A DNA stretch of 64,000 nucleotides from Nitrospira sp. (GCA_016715825.1 JADJXO010000002.1:248001-312000); one strand, 5' to 3'. Shown: positions 17,228 through 25,516, numbered from the stretch's first letter. Numbers and translations are program-made. The notes: generated from the letters alone by a model not told the origin.

Positions 17228-17965
17228 TCACCTGGGATCAAGTTTTTGAAGAGTTGCTTCTGTCAATAATGAGAAAAAGTTCTTTTTAGCAATTGCGTGC
17301 CCCTCTTCCAACAGCGTGACATGATCCGTCCAAAACTCATTGCCCACTTGCCGTATCGTATCAACGTCTATTAGTAGACCCGATATCTCATGAGCTAATG
17401 TAGAGACCTTAGCTGTGGCATTAGGAGCTACCTGTGTAACGGTTATAAATTTCCCCTCAATACTTTCCTCTCGCAGCAGAAACCCTTTTTCATTTGGAGC
17501 CCTGCCAGGGAGTTCAACGCGTACCTTCAGAAACTGCAGCTGTCTTTCCGATTCAGATGCTGCAATCAGATTGATGTATTTAAAGGAGAATCGCTCAACC
17601 TGCTTAACAATTTCTGTTTTCTTCAGAGCATCGAGAAGAGTTACCACTTTATTCTTGAATTCGCTCCATCCAGGATACTCAGTGGTTTGAAGAAGGACCG
17701 AATGATCCCCTATTTGGACCGAATGCGAACCGCTACTGAATCGATGAGATGCCAGATATTTCAGGTCAGGATTTTGATTGCGAATCTGCCTTGGGACAGT
17801 AGCCACAGGGAGAGTCATCATATCGGAGTAGTCTTTTTGAAGTGCTGAATAGAGCAGCCCTGGAAGCAGGTCTCCTGCTGCAGGTTGTGACGGTATAAAG
17901 CGAAGCTCAAATATAACCTCACGTAGAGGACTATTGCGGAGCATCTGTGGAAAGTTAGATGTCAT
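17228..17965 (-). CDS. TIGR04255-family protein
   Basis: A 245-residue protein. The N-terminal NSPLREVIFELRF and the central VERFSFKYINLI match what I remember of the TIGR04255 family, a sporadically distributed group of unknown function often found in accessory regions. It begins a three-gene operon with the overlapping genes downstream and lies between the recombinase genes and rep. I infer a cargo role, perhaps defence. Confidence 0.55.
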   Translation of the reverse strand: MTSNFPQMLRNSPLREVIFELRFIPSQPAAGDLLPGLLYSALQKDYSDMMTLPVATVPRQIRNQNPDLKYLASHRFSSGSHSVQIGDHSVLLQTTEYPGWSEFKNKVVTLLDALKKTEIVKQVERFSFKYINLIAASESERQLQFLKVRVELPGRAPNEKGFLLREESIEGKFITVTQVAPNATAKVSTLAHEISGLLIDVDTIRQVGNEFWTDHVTLLEEGHAIAKKNFFSLLTEATLQKLDPR

Positions 17966-18094
17966 TATTTTATTGCAAAGACTCTTACTGTAGCATTGCC
18001 TACATGAAGACTTGTGTCAAGGGTATGATGCGGATGTGACCTATATTGGGACGTTTAGTAATACGGTACCTTTTTAGAACCCCATCCTGCCCCA

Positions 18095-18682
18095 TTACGC
18101 CGCTGTCCTGAGTGCTTTGTACACGCTCCCCACGCCAATTTGAAGCGATTTTGCTATCTCCTTAATCCCTGAACCCTTTTGCCGTAACAATCTAACCGCT
18201 TCTGCGACAGACGAATTCATCTTTGACGGTCTCCCAAAGCGAACCCCCCGTGCTTTTGCCCGTTCCCTGCCCAGTGCCGTTCTCTCAAGGATCTGTGATC
18301 GTTCAAAGGATGCCAAGGACGCAAAGATATTGAAAATTAATAGCCCGTGATGGGAACTTGTGTCGATTTGTTGCTTAATGCTGATGAAGTCGATCCGGTG
18401 CATCTTGAGGGTTTCTAGAATCTCCAAACAATGCTTCAAGGATCGTCCCAACCTGTCAATGGAGTAAACAACGACCGTATCAAACTTTCGAGCGAACGCA
18501 TCCTCTAAGAGTCTGGTTAATGCTTCACGATCATCCTTGCTCGTGGTTCCGCTGATCTTATCGCAATACTCTCCAACGACCTGGTAACCACATCGCTCTG
18601 CGTATGCGCGACATTCCTGAATCTGCACATCGGTAGATTGTCCTGTTGTTGAAACCCGTCCGTAAATTGCAACGCGCTTCAT
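18095..18682 (-). CDS. serine recombinase (resolvase/invertase family)
   Basis: A 195-residue small serine recombinase. The catalytic serine is Ser11 in YGRVSTTGQ; conserved YSIDRLGRSL and GLLIFNIFASLASFER follow. The C-terminal helix-turn-helix is GIKEIAKSLQIGVGSVYKAL. Members resolve cointegrates or invert DNA. Its start overlaps the end of the tyrosine integrase by four bases, so the two recombinases are made together. Confidence 0.9.
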   Translation of the reverse strand: MKRVAIYGRVSTTGQSTDVQIQECRAYAERCGYQVVGEYCDKISGTTSKDDREALTRLLEDAFARKFDTVVVYSIDRLGRSLKHCLEILETLKMHRIDFISIKQQIDTSSHHGLLIFNIFASLASFERSQILERTALGRERAKARGVRFGRPSKMNSSVAEAVRLLRQKGSGIKEIAKSLQIGVGSVYKALRTAA

Positions 18683-19881
18683 TTTGATCTCCCTACTGGT
18701 TTGACTCGTGCAAACATCTTTGTCAGTTCAGCCTGTTTCATTCTTGCAGTCAGATAGCTTCCATAGTACTCCTGAATCATGTCAACGCTGGTACGACAAT
18801 TCTTAGCCAGGACAAACGCGTCAACGTTGTGGAGAAGACTGTTCATGATGTAGGTATGACGGAAACTCTTAGCTGTTCGTCGCTGTCCTCGTTCATCAAG
18901 CAATAAGCCAGCTGCCTTGAGAAGTTCTTGAATGGTGTCACGTGGATTGACAGGGAAGAGTAGATCATGGGGATGAGGATGACGAGGACGCATGATTCGT
19001 TGCAACTCTTCGAATGCTCCTAGCGCCCCATGAAGTCCAATCATCTCGGTAGTTCCCTTCCGATAACTAAGTTTCCCTCCTTTCACCTGGACAAATAAAC
19101 AAGGTCGGGGTTTTGCGTCTGATACAATAGTCACATCCTCAAATCGTACCTGCAACGCTTCATCAACCCGCATTCCGGTAAAAACTAACCATTTGATGTA
19201 GCAGTCCACATATGCTCGCCTGCAACGTTCTTCGCCACTAATGCCTTCTTGCCAAATCCACTGATGGGTAAATTTGAACAGCTTCACCATTTCCGCCGAG
19301 GTGAACCACCCGCTTGGACGAGGTTTGACAGTTAATTTTGGGAAATCCGGTAATACCCTTATCCATTCTTCGCGCTTTGCATATTTCAGAACTTGACGAA
19401 GTGCAAGCAGATCTGATCTTAGTGTTTTGTTGGAGACTGTTTCGGAGTGATAGTTCTTGTAAGGTGGTTTGTAGGTATCTTTTCGCCAGCACAGATACTC
19501 CTCAATTTGTTTGGTTTTGATCGTGTGAATCAGATAGGAGTGAAAATACTGTGCCAAGATGCCTAACTTGACTTTGTAGTTCCTTACGCGGGAAGGTCTA
19601 TTGGATTCGTCATGAGCTAAGGAATTTAGAAATCCTCGTTCACATTCAGCCCAACTATGTGCTACCGTTCCGTCTGGTGTGGTAGTTTGAAACCGTAGTT
19701 TGTCGTATTCGTGTTCAGCGATGGATTTTGCAAGGACAAGGTTTTCGTTTTTCGTGGAACGAACTACATACTTACCGTTGAGGAAAGTGCGCCATAACCA
19801 GTTCTTTGAGTCGTTCTGCCGGTAGAGATGTAAACGTCCATCTCTAAGTCTGATGAGGGATTCCTTGACGACAAGAGACAT
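18679..19881 (-). CDS. tyrosine recombinase/integrase
   Basis: A 400-residue phage-type integrase next to tRNA-Lys, the likely enzyme that inserted the element. An N-terminal arm- or core-binding region (to ~190) precedes the catalytic domain. The first arginine is in TGMRVDEAL, the second is in KSFRHTYIM and the nucleophile tyrosine lies in IQEYYGS. The usual His of HxxR reads Lys-Ser-Phe-Arg and the usual GH before the tyrosine reads NCRTS, so it is a divergent member. It starts about 100 bases from the tRNA. Confidence 0.88.
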   Translation of the reverse strand: MSLVVKESLIRLRDGRLHLYRQNDSKNWLWRTFLNGKYVVRSTKNENLVLAKSIAEHEYDKLRFQTTTPDGTVAHSWAECERGFLNSLAHDESNRPSRVRNYKVKLGILAQYFHSYLIHTIKTKQIEEYLCWRKDTYKPPYKNYHSETVSNKTLRSDLLALRQVLKYAKREEWIRVLPDFPKLTVKPRPSGWFTSAEMVKLFKFTHQWIWQEGISGEERCRRAYVDCYIKWLVFTGMRVDEALQVRFEDVTIVSDAKPRPCLFVQVKGGKLSYRKGTTEMIGLHGALGAFEELQRIMRPRHPHPHDLLFPVNPRDTIQELLKAAGLLLDERGQRRTAKSFRHTYIMNSLLHNVDAFVLAKNCRTSVDMIQEYYGSYLTARMKQAELTKMFARVKPVGRSK

Positions 19882-19981
19882 TGAAGGGTATTGTGATGCT
19901 AATAAGATCTCACTCCAAGTATACTCTAGGGTTAAACATCTTAAAAACCAAGTAATATCAATACTTTATTAGTTCCTATCC

Positions 19982-20057
19982 GAGCCGGTAGCTCAGTCGG
20001 TAGAGCATCGCCCTTTTAAGGCGAGGGCCCTGGGTTCGAGTCCCAGCCGGCTCACCA
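19982..20057 (+). tRNA. tRNA-Lys (TTT)
   Basis: A complete cloverleaf: acceptor GAGCCGG/CCGGCTC, D arm GCTC...GAGC, anticodon arm TCGCC CTTTTAA GGCGA (anticodon TTT), T arm CTGGG TTCGAGT CCCAG, discriminator A at 20054 and an encoded CCA at 20055-20057. Its first 14 bases are duplicated at 12649 and mark the right junction of the integrated element. Everything upstream of the tRNA, including its promoter, is therefore element DNA. Confidence 0.97.
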
Positions 20058-20297
20058 CGTAGATCTCACTCCAGTCGCCAGGGAGAAGGAGTTATGAACC
20101 ATGGCAGTAGGCATCGATCAACACAATGGAGGTAATTGATAGGGAAAGAGTACCTTCTGTTCGGAAAAGTTCATAGGAGATGACATCACATGCAAATGGA
20201 GGTATTCTGTACCGGCAGGTCAATCGGTCGCAGAGCAGGGTCCTGATAGCTTTCTATGGCTCTATCCCTCTACGACTTCCGATACTGCTAGTGGTCC

Positions 20298-20813
20298 ATG
20301 CCATTTACCCCCTTTCACATGGGTGCCGCGCTTCTCGTGAAACCCGCGGCGCAGAAGCATTTCAGCCTCATCACATTTGGCGTCGCTCAAATCGCTATGG
20401 ATATTGAGCCGTTTATCGGCATGGTGCGAAATTCTGAGATCCTCCATGGTCCAACTCATACGGTACTTGGTGCCATCGTGATCGGCCTGCTCGTCGCCCT
20501 GGTGTCCCCTTCGATCTGTCGCCCGATACTCCGTCGATACAATCAAGAAGTTACGGCCTATACGCTGTGTTGGCTGTCGGAACCACCCGAGCCCACTCGT
20601 CTCGCGATTTGGTCTGGTGCCTTTGGGGGCACCCTGAGCCACATTGTCCTTGATAGTTTCATGCATCATGACATGCAACCCTTTGCACCATTTTCTGGTG
20701 CCAATCCGATCTTGAACGAGTTGTCGCATGATGGTGTGTATCGGCTCTGTCTTCTACTTGGTCTCGTTGGTTGTATCGCATGGCTACTGACAAAATGGTT
20801 GGGTCGCCTCTGA
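20298..20813 (+). CDS. membrane-bound metal-dependent hydrolase-like protein (YdjM/PF04307 type)
   Basis: A 171-residue membrane protein. The N-terminal MPFTPFHMGAALL, the HTVLGAIVIG at a helix start and HIVLDSFMHHDMQPF give the scattered His/Asp pattern of the YdjM-like family. Three or four hydrophobic helices are visible. The E. coli homologue is SOS-regulated, but I saw no LexA box here. Enzymatic function is unproven. Confidence 0.7.
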   Translation: MPFTPFHMGAALLVKPAAQKHFSLITFGVAQIAMDIEPFIGMVRNSEILHGPTHTVLGAIVIGLLVALVSPSICRPILRRYNQEVTAYTLCWLSEPPEPTRLAIWSGAFGGTLSHIVLDSFMHHDMQPFAPFSGANPILNELSHDGVYRLCLLLGLVGCIAWLLTKWLGRL

Positions 20814-20965
20814 GGCACAGGAGTGAATACCCGCTCACACGCTGAAGCCTCTGCCAGGTAAAGCCATGGCAGCCTGCGACGGTCTTGCCTTGACATCTCT
20901 CCGGGGATGGCCTAGCTTTGCAGTCATCACAACCAACCCATCGGGGATGACAGAGGAAGCCACTC

Positions 20966-21190
20966 GTGAAGTCGAAAAAGGCGATCAAGCCGAAGGCTCC
21001 GACCAAATCGAAGACGCCGCGCGCGCGATCTACCCGTCGAACAACACCAAAGGCCCCCTCCCCTTCTAGTTCGGCAACGCTCTATGAACGGATCGCCACC
21101 CGAGCTTTTGAGAACTACGAACGACGTATTCGTCAAGGCCCACTTGATGACTGGCTTCAGGCGGAGCAGGAGATCCTCGGATCACAGTAA
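20966..21190 (+). CDS. DUF2934-like small protein
   Basis: A 74-residue protein. The first ~35 residues are Lys/Pro/Ser/Thr-rich and disordered; the C-terminal half, ERIATRAFENYERR followed by GPLDDWLQAEQEIL, matches the DUF2934 pattern (A-Y/F-E ... DWL-AE). The start is GTG 20966 after AGAGGAAG. Function is unknown; the basic tail could bind nucleic acid. Confidence 0.6.
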   Translation: MKSKKAIKPKAPTKSKTPRARSTRRTTPKAPSPSSSATLYERIATRAFENYERRIRQGPLDDWLQAEQEILGSQ

Positions 21191-21240
21191 ACACGACCTG
21201 TTGACCTGCTAGATTGTGGTGGGTCTGCTCATTCTCAGCG

Positions 21241-21486
21241 ATGACTCAAGCGATCACCTATAAAGGTTTCACGATACAACCCGCTCCTCGGCAGCTCGTG
21301 GATACCGGCCAGTGGGAGTTGAACGTGTTCATTTCCTGGGGCGCGGAGGACGAGGAGGACAGCAGGCATTTCGTAAAGACCGGTCGGTATGCGACCTCGG
21401 AGGAAGCCACGGCCCAGTGCATTGCCTATGGCAAGCAGCTCGTGGATGGCCAGATTCCCGGTTCCTCGGTTGGTGCACCCCACTGA
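21241..21486 (+). CDS. small hypothetical protein
   Basis: An 81-residue protein starting MTQAITYKGFTIQPAP and ending with a helix around ATSEEATAQCIAYGKQLVDG. The pattern of a beta-rich N-terminal part and a C-terminal helix with EEA...AK..ID-like spacing is seen in small stress or HlyU-like families, but I cannot name it with confidence. The ATG at 21241 is preferred to an upstream TTG at 21214. Confidence 0.5.
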   Translation: MTQAITYKGFTIQPAPRQLVDTGQWELNVFISWGAEDEEDSRHFVKTGRYATSEEATAQCIAYGKQLVDGQIPGSSVGAPH

Positions 21487-21523
21487 CTATCCGAACAGTC
21501 AACACGCGCGTGGGAGGTGTGTC

Positions 21524-21892
21524 ATGCGGCTGGCTCTGGCTCTACTCATTACCCTGATGAGCGCCTGTGCCGACCTAAAACCGGGCAACACTCCTGAGCC
21601 AGCCGGTAGTCTGTCGGTCGAGGCGCGAGAGGCACTGTTGCTACAGGCCCGTGAGGGCGCGAGGCAGGCTCGAGAACGGTACATCGCGACCACCCGTCCT
21701 GTCCTTCAGCGGCAGTTTCAACAGGAATATCCCACGATGCCGGAATCGGAAATCGAGACGCTGGTCACTGACGCGTTGGAGAAAGGCCTACACCCAGAGG
21801 CTAAACCCCGACGGGATGGGCCAAGCAGACAACATCAAATGGATTGTCTGTCTTCCCCGTGGAGAAATTCTGCCTTTGCGAATTGCTATTAG
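21524..21892 (+). CDS. predicted lipoprotein
   Basis: A 122-residue protein. The N terminus MRLALALLITLMSAC is a lipoprotein signal with lipobox MSAC. The mature part is an alanine/arginine-rich helix (SVEAREALLLQAREGARQA) and then polar. GGGAGGTG precedes the ATG at 21524. No domain is recognised. Confidence 0.55.
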   Translation: MRLALALLITLMSACADLKPGNTPEPAGSLSVEAREALLLQAREGARQARERYIATTRPVLQRQFQQEYPTMPESEIETLVTDALEKGLHPEAKPRRDGPSRQHQMDCLSSPWRNSAFANCY

Positions 21893-22017
21893 CGCACATT
21901 GCACCAGGCGACGCGCGTGGCGGTTCTCACGCCTCTTGGTTGCATTCTCTCGAACCTCGGGCAGTGCGAACGATACGATATCCACACGGTGCCGTTGCCT
22001 CAGGTAAGGAGAAATCT

Positions 22018-22320
22018 ATGGACAGTCGTACAGGTGGAATTCATCCAAATACGATTCAGACCATACGGGAATGTTTCGAAAAGCAATTTGCAGACATCAA
22101 GTTCAGTCAGACTATCAGACCGACGTTCAGCTTTCGCCACGAGGTCGAGAAACATTCGTGGCAGGTGGTCTTTAACGAACAGTTTTTAGTTGACCACACG
22201 TCAAACGAGGAGTTGCAGCATTTCGTCGAACATAAGGTGATTCCGAAGGCCCTCATGCATCCTGGTAAGCGCATTCAGATTTCAAAATGGTCAGACATCA
22301 CTGTCGAAGAGAGAATCTGA
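22018..22320 (+). CDS. hypothetical protein
   Basis: A 100-residue soluble protein (MDSRTGGIHPNTIQTIREC to DITVEERI). AAGGAG precedes ATG 22018. Alternating beta-like segments (SWQVVFNEQFLVDH) and helices are visible; no motif is recognised. It lies in a run of small genes on the same strand. Confidence 0.5.
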   Translation: MDSRTGGIHPNTIQTIRECFEKQFADIKFSQTIRPTFSFRHEVEKHSWQVVFNEQFLVDHTSNEELQHFVEHKVIPKALMHPGKRIQISKWSDITVEERI

Positions 22321-22485
22321 AACGCACGACCAACGCTAGTCTGTTTTGAATTGGAGCGGCGAACACGGATATGGTATCAGTGTAGGACGGACTGTGAGGT
22401 GGATGCGGGCCCCTTCCTGCACTCCTCGCCAGATTAGAGACATGCCGTTTCGAACACTCATTCAACCCGTCGTGGAGATAGAGCG

Positions 22486-22656
22486 ATGCCTAAAGCCCGC
22501 AGTGCTGGCCAGTGTGATCAATGTGAAGTTGAAGATCGAGTCAGGATGACTTTCATGACATGCAACCGGTGCCATAAGTACTTCTGTAGTGAACACGGCA
22601 CTCCCGAATTGGACCAATGCGAAGCATGCATTGAAGGCGGTGAAGAGACCGACTAA
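22486..22656 (+). CDS. 56-residue zinc-ribbon-like protein
   Basis: A short frame with three CxxC pairs: CDQC at residues 10-13, CNRC at 26-29 and CEAC at 45-48, plus CHKYFCSEH between the last two. This is an AN1/LIM-like arrangement of two zinc sites. The start is ATG 22486 after GGAGATAGAG. The density and spacing of the Cys/His residues make chance unlikely. Confidence 0.65.
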   Translation: MPKARSAGQCDQCEVEDRVRMTFMTCNRCHKYFCSEHGTPELDQCEACIEGGEETD

Positions 22657-22835
22657 CGAATGATCGATCCGATTGAATCAGCGTGGAGAAAGATCGGCGT
22701 ATTCCTGTAGGTGTCGAAAGACTTCTCTGACGGTTCAACCACTACATCAAGATCACTCCACGGTATCTGTAGACGCAGCTGTCCGTAAGGCCCGTGGACC
22801 ATGCAGGTTCCCCTCATTGACGACGTATTCACGCC

Positions 22836-23435
22836 ATGATGAATATTCTGGCGCTCTTTGCGATCATCTTTGTGCTCAATAGCCTACCCGCTTTCGCCCC
22901 GCCGACGTGGATGGTGTTGTCCGCAGTCGGACTCTCAAACCCAGATGCGAACCCCTGGCTCACCGCGTTCGTTGCCGCTGCTGCGGCCACCGCCGGGAGA
23001 GTAGTCCTTGCGAAGCTTGCGTTTCTGATTGTCAGGCAACGCTGGTTGAGCACGCGCACCAAACAGAATATTGATCTCGTGAAAGAGCGTCTGGCAACAC
23101 AACGCGCGATGACTTTTGGGGGTGTTCTCGCCTATACGTGTAGCCCCTTTCCCTCGAACTCGCTGTTTATGGCCTATGGACTCACGTCTTTGCCTCTGAC
23201 TCCAGTGGCACTAGCAGCCTTCATAGGACGGCTTGTGACGTATAGTTTTTGGATGGTCATTGCGATGGATGTCGCGCAGAGGGCCGTGGTCGATCAAGGA
23301 TCAGTTTTTGCCTATTTCGGAGGGTATTTTGTCTTGACGCAAGCCCTCATGCTCGCATTGGTCGTTCTCTTTGCGAAGTTGGACTGGAAGGCTTGGTTTG
23401 CCAGCAAGACGCTCCGATTCATCGGTCGAAGATGA
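22836..23435 (+). CDS. multi-pass membrane protein
   Basis: A 199-residue protein with about five hydrophobic helices. An internal CSPFPSNSLFMAYGLT between helices and an N-terminal IFVLNSLPAFAPPTW recall membrane proteins of the DedA/VTT or small-exporter type, but no conserved motif is decisive. The ATG at 22836 is followed by a second ATG, so the first residue is uncertain. Confidence 0.6.
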   Translation: MMNILALFAIIFVLNSLPAFAPPTWMVLSAVGLSNPDANPWLTAFVAAAAATAGRVVLAKLAFLIVRQRWLSTRTKQNIDLVKERLATQRAMTFGGVLAYTCSPFPSNSLFMAYGLTSLPLTPVALAAFIGRLVTYSFWMVIAMDVAQRAVVDQGSVFAYFGGYFVLTQALMLALVVLFAKLDWKAWFASKTLRFIGRR

Positions 23436-23501
23436 AGCTTTCGATTTCATGCTCATGCGCCAGATCCTCAGATGACTCCGCAACAAAAGGCAAGAAGTGT
23501 G

Positions 23502-23585
23502 TTATTTGCCTCTCATGTATACGGCGATACCTGCAATTCCGAGTGCTACGATCACGACTGCAAAGGTGATTGTGTTGACGTCCAT
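23502..23585 (-). CDS. 27-residue single-span membrane microprotein
   Basis: On the minus strand, AAAGGA precedes ATG at 23585-23583 and a 27-residue frame ends in TAA. The product starts MDVNTITFAVVIVALG and ends AVYMRGK: one transmembrane helix with a short basic tail, as in many small stress-response membrane proteins. It is too short for standard gene callers. Confidence 0.5.
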   Translation of the reverse strand: MDVNTITFAVVIVALGIAGIAVYMRGK

Positions 23586-23642
23586 GATGTGTTCCTTTCG
23601 TACGTACTTAAGAGTCCGTACTATCGAATGTGTTGTGGTCCT

Positions 23643-23828
23643 TCAATAGAGTGGAGATTGCGGCCCCCACTGCAAGCCGGCGAGGTCAGGATCCTCACCC
23701 TCCTGCGCTGGCCGGTTGAGCTTAGTAGCCTTCCGCTGGACCCGGCGCGCTTCTTTTTCACGTTGTTTCTGCTGACGTGATTTCTCACGCTCCCGCTTAG
23801 CTTGAGTGGTTTTACTTGTTCCTGCGAT
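23643..23828 (-). CDS. 61-residue basic protein with apparent ATC start
   Basis: On the minus strand an AAGGAGGG ribosome-binding site is followed after five bases by ATC and a frame of 61 residues. It reads AGTSKTTQAKREREKSRQQK, continues as a Lys/Arg/Glu helix and ends DPDLAGLQWGPQSPLY. From memory, small bacterial proteins with a basic helix and a DPDLAGI-PGPQ ending are common. No ATG, GTG or TTG occurs in frame between the preceding stop and this point, so ATC is the only reasonable start, or the ATG has mutated. Confidence 0.5.
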   Translation of the reverse strand: MAGTSKTTQAKREREKSRQQKQREKEARRVQRKATKLNRPAQEGEDPDLAGLQWGPQSPLY

Positions 23829-23867
23829 GGTGCCCTCCTTTCGGGTACAACGTACCGAGTCAAAGAC

Positions 23868-24134
23868 TTACTGTGACGCGCCTCCACGTTTCAGATTCAC
23901 CGCCGTCTTGCGTCGAGATTTGGGACGCTCATCCTTCTGGCCGGAGCGGGACAGGGTATCCGAACTCAATCCCGAGCTGGCGGCGGACGTGATCTGGCGG
24001 CGAAGGTCCTCAATTGACTGAGACGAGGACGACTGCGCGGGATCTTGGAGTCCTAGTATCTCCCAACGGACCTTGGTTCGAAGTACGACCCGCTTCCGTC
24101 GGTGTGGGGCTCTGGACCCCCATGATGTATTCAT
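23868..24134 (-). CDS. small hypothetical protein
   Basis: An 88-residue protein starting MNTSWGSRAPHRRKR after GGAGGAG, serine-rich in the centre (DPAQSSSSQSIEDLRRQI) and basic at the C terminus (RRKTAVNLKRGG). It is next to two other minus-strand microgenes and may be co-transcribed with them. No domain is recognised. Confidence 0.45.
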   Translation of the reverse strand: MNTSWGSRAPHRRKRVVLRTKVRWEILGLQDPAQSSSSQSIEDLRRQITSAASSGLSSDTLSRSGQKDERPKSRRKTAVNLKRGGASQ

Positions 24135-24648
24135 CACTCCTCCACGTTCAAAGTTGTGCTGACATTCTGGGAAACAGAACCCTCTACGCACCACCGAGAC
24201 TTGTCTGGGGTACGGGCTTGCTGAAACGGAATCTATATAGCCTACACGAATCTCAATTCGTAAACGGTGGCGCGAGAAACACGGCCCTACAGCAGCGAGT
24301 TGTACCTCCGCCGTTTACACTCGTGGCCATATACAAAGGCCGTCGACGATAAATTCGTCGCAGACTGATGATTGCAATCGCGCGGGAACCACACCGGGAA
24401 GGAAAAGCGCGAGGATCGGAATGATCCACGCGTGTAGTCTAACACATCGTGAGCAAGATTGCTTATGAGAGTGGGATCGCCGTTGAACATGGTTACGGCT
24501 GAGCGCGTATGAGCAAAGCACATTGGGGCTGGGGTGACGTCCGAAAACCTGTTCGACGCCAAGAAGATACAGAGCCCAGGGATAATGCAATATGACAGGG
24601 TGCTTCGGGTGAAGCACCCTGCTGGTAGATTGTCGAAAGCGAAGAGGG
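24135..24648. other. intergenic stretch without a supported gene
   Basis: Apart from the hairpin at 24596-24621 I see no frame with a ribosome-binding site or protein-like composition on either strand. It probably holds the promoter for the minus-strand microgenes. Confidence 0.5.
24596..24621 (-). terminator. hairpin downstream of the RRM gene
   Basis: A perfect 11-bp stem (CAGGGTGCTTC/GAAGCACCCTG) with a 4-nt loop lies just past the stop of the minus-strand RRM gene. The following bases are not a clean U-run, so termination may be partial. Confidence 0.55.
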
Positions 24649-24954
24649 TTAGTAACGGTTACGGGTATAGCCTCCCCCGGATCGGCCTCCGCCACCAGAC
24701 CGAGACTCCATCGGCTTTGCTTCATTGACCGTGAGCGATCGCCCATCCATCTCCGAGCCGTTTAAGGCCGTAATGGCGGCTTGGGCTTCCGCAGAGGTCG
24801 ACATTTCGATAAAGCCAAACCCTCGAGATTGCCCGGTGAATTTGTCTGCGATGATGCGGGCCGATTCGACGGTGCCATGCTCGGCAAACAGGGTGGTGAG
24901 TTGCGATTCCGTTGCCGCATACGGCAACCCGCCAACATACAATTTTGTGCCCAT
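24649..24954 (-). CDS. RNA-binding protein, single RRM domain
   Basis: A 101-residue RRM protein of the type found in cyanobacteria and other bacteria, often cold-induced. RNP2 is LYVGGLPY near the N terminus and RNP1 is RGFGFIEM near residue 47. The tail is glycine/serine/arginine-rich (SGGGGRSGGGYTRNRY). ATG 24954 follows AGGAGGA. It binds RNA in the cytoplasm; targets are unknown. Confidence 0.93.
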   Translation of the reverse strand: MGTKLYVGGLPYAATESQLTTLFAEHGTVESARIIADKFTGQSRGFGFIEMSTSAEAQAAITALNGSEMDGRSLTVNEAKPMESRSGGGGRSGGGYTRNRY

Positions 24955-25219
24955 GGGGGTCCTCCTAATAGAGATGACATCGTCCATGACGCGAGAGGAC
25001 TTCAAAGAGGAAGGAGAGGGCCAAAGACGTAGTGGGTGAACGGCTCAGGTCAGGCTTCCGATCAGATTCTCGGTAGGAACAACATCTGTGATGGGCCGTC
25101 GTGCTGATGGTTCATGCGAGGCCCTGCGCAATGAAACAGGCTCATCCTAGCAGGTATCAAACTCAATAGCTACTAGGGTCTGATGGGAACGTGTACTGTC
25201 GTCGGCAGACGGCGATGGG

Positions 25220-25516
25220 TTACAACAGTTCTGATGATCGTGGCCCATGCCAGATCAAGTAGGGTGGTTTCTTCATGGTCTGGGCCGCATCGGGGTAAAG
25301 TCTCGCGGTATAGTGGTAGGCCTGTTCTTGAGCCGTGAAGCAGCTGGACGAAAAGAGCGCGTGCCTCGAGATGTTGCGGAATGCCAGATGATCGTCCGTT
25401 TCAGTAACACTATAAACGGAACAGGTGAATTCGCCTTCCCGTGAACATTCCGTGCTGATCGCCAAATACGATCCATCCGAAAACGTCATGACCGGTTCCA
25501 AATTGAGGCGGCTCAT
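25220..25516 (-). CDS. small hypothetical protein
   Basis: A 98-residue protein starting MSRLNLEPVMTFSDG. Beta-rich segments (YLAISTECSREGEFTCSVYS) are followed by a helix with AQEQAYHYTARLYP. The ATG at 25516 follows AAGGA; the longer frame to 25606 is not needed. No function is recognised. Confidence 0.5.
   Translation of the reverse strand: MSRLNLEPVMTFSDGSYLAISTECSREGEFTCSVYSVTETDDHLAFRNISRHALFSSSCFTAQEQAYHYTARLYPDAAQTMKKPPYLIWHGPRSSELL

Larger units (their letters stand above)
12649..19995. mobile_element. integrated element at tRNA-Lys, about 7.3 kb
   Basis: The segment lies between two copies of GAGCCGGTAGCTCA, the left copy at 12649 and the right copy being the 5' end of tRNA-Lys. 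It is visibly richer in A and T than both flanks. It carries a tyrosine integrase next to the tRNA, a serine recombinase, an HUH Rep-like protein, a CopG-like ribbon-helix-helix protein and cargo of unknown function. It has no conjugation genes, no capsid genes and no antibiotic resistance genes. It is best described as an integrative, possibly replicating, mobilizable or satellite-type element. Confidence 0.75.

Noticed and set aside
23621..23887. 88-residue minus-strand frame over the ATC-start microgene
   Set aside because: It is in a different frame, lacks a good ribosome-binding site and shows no protein-like composition; the ATC frame fits better.
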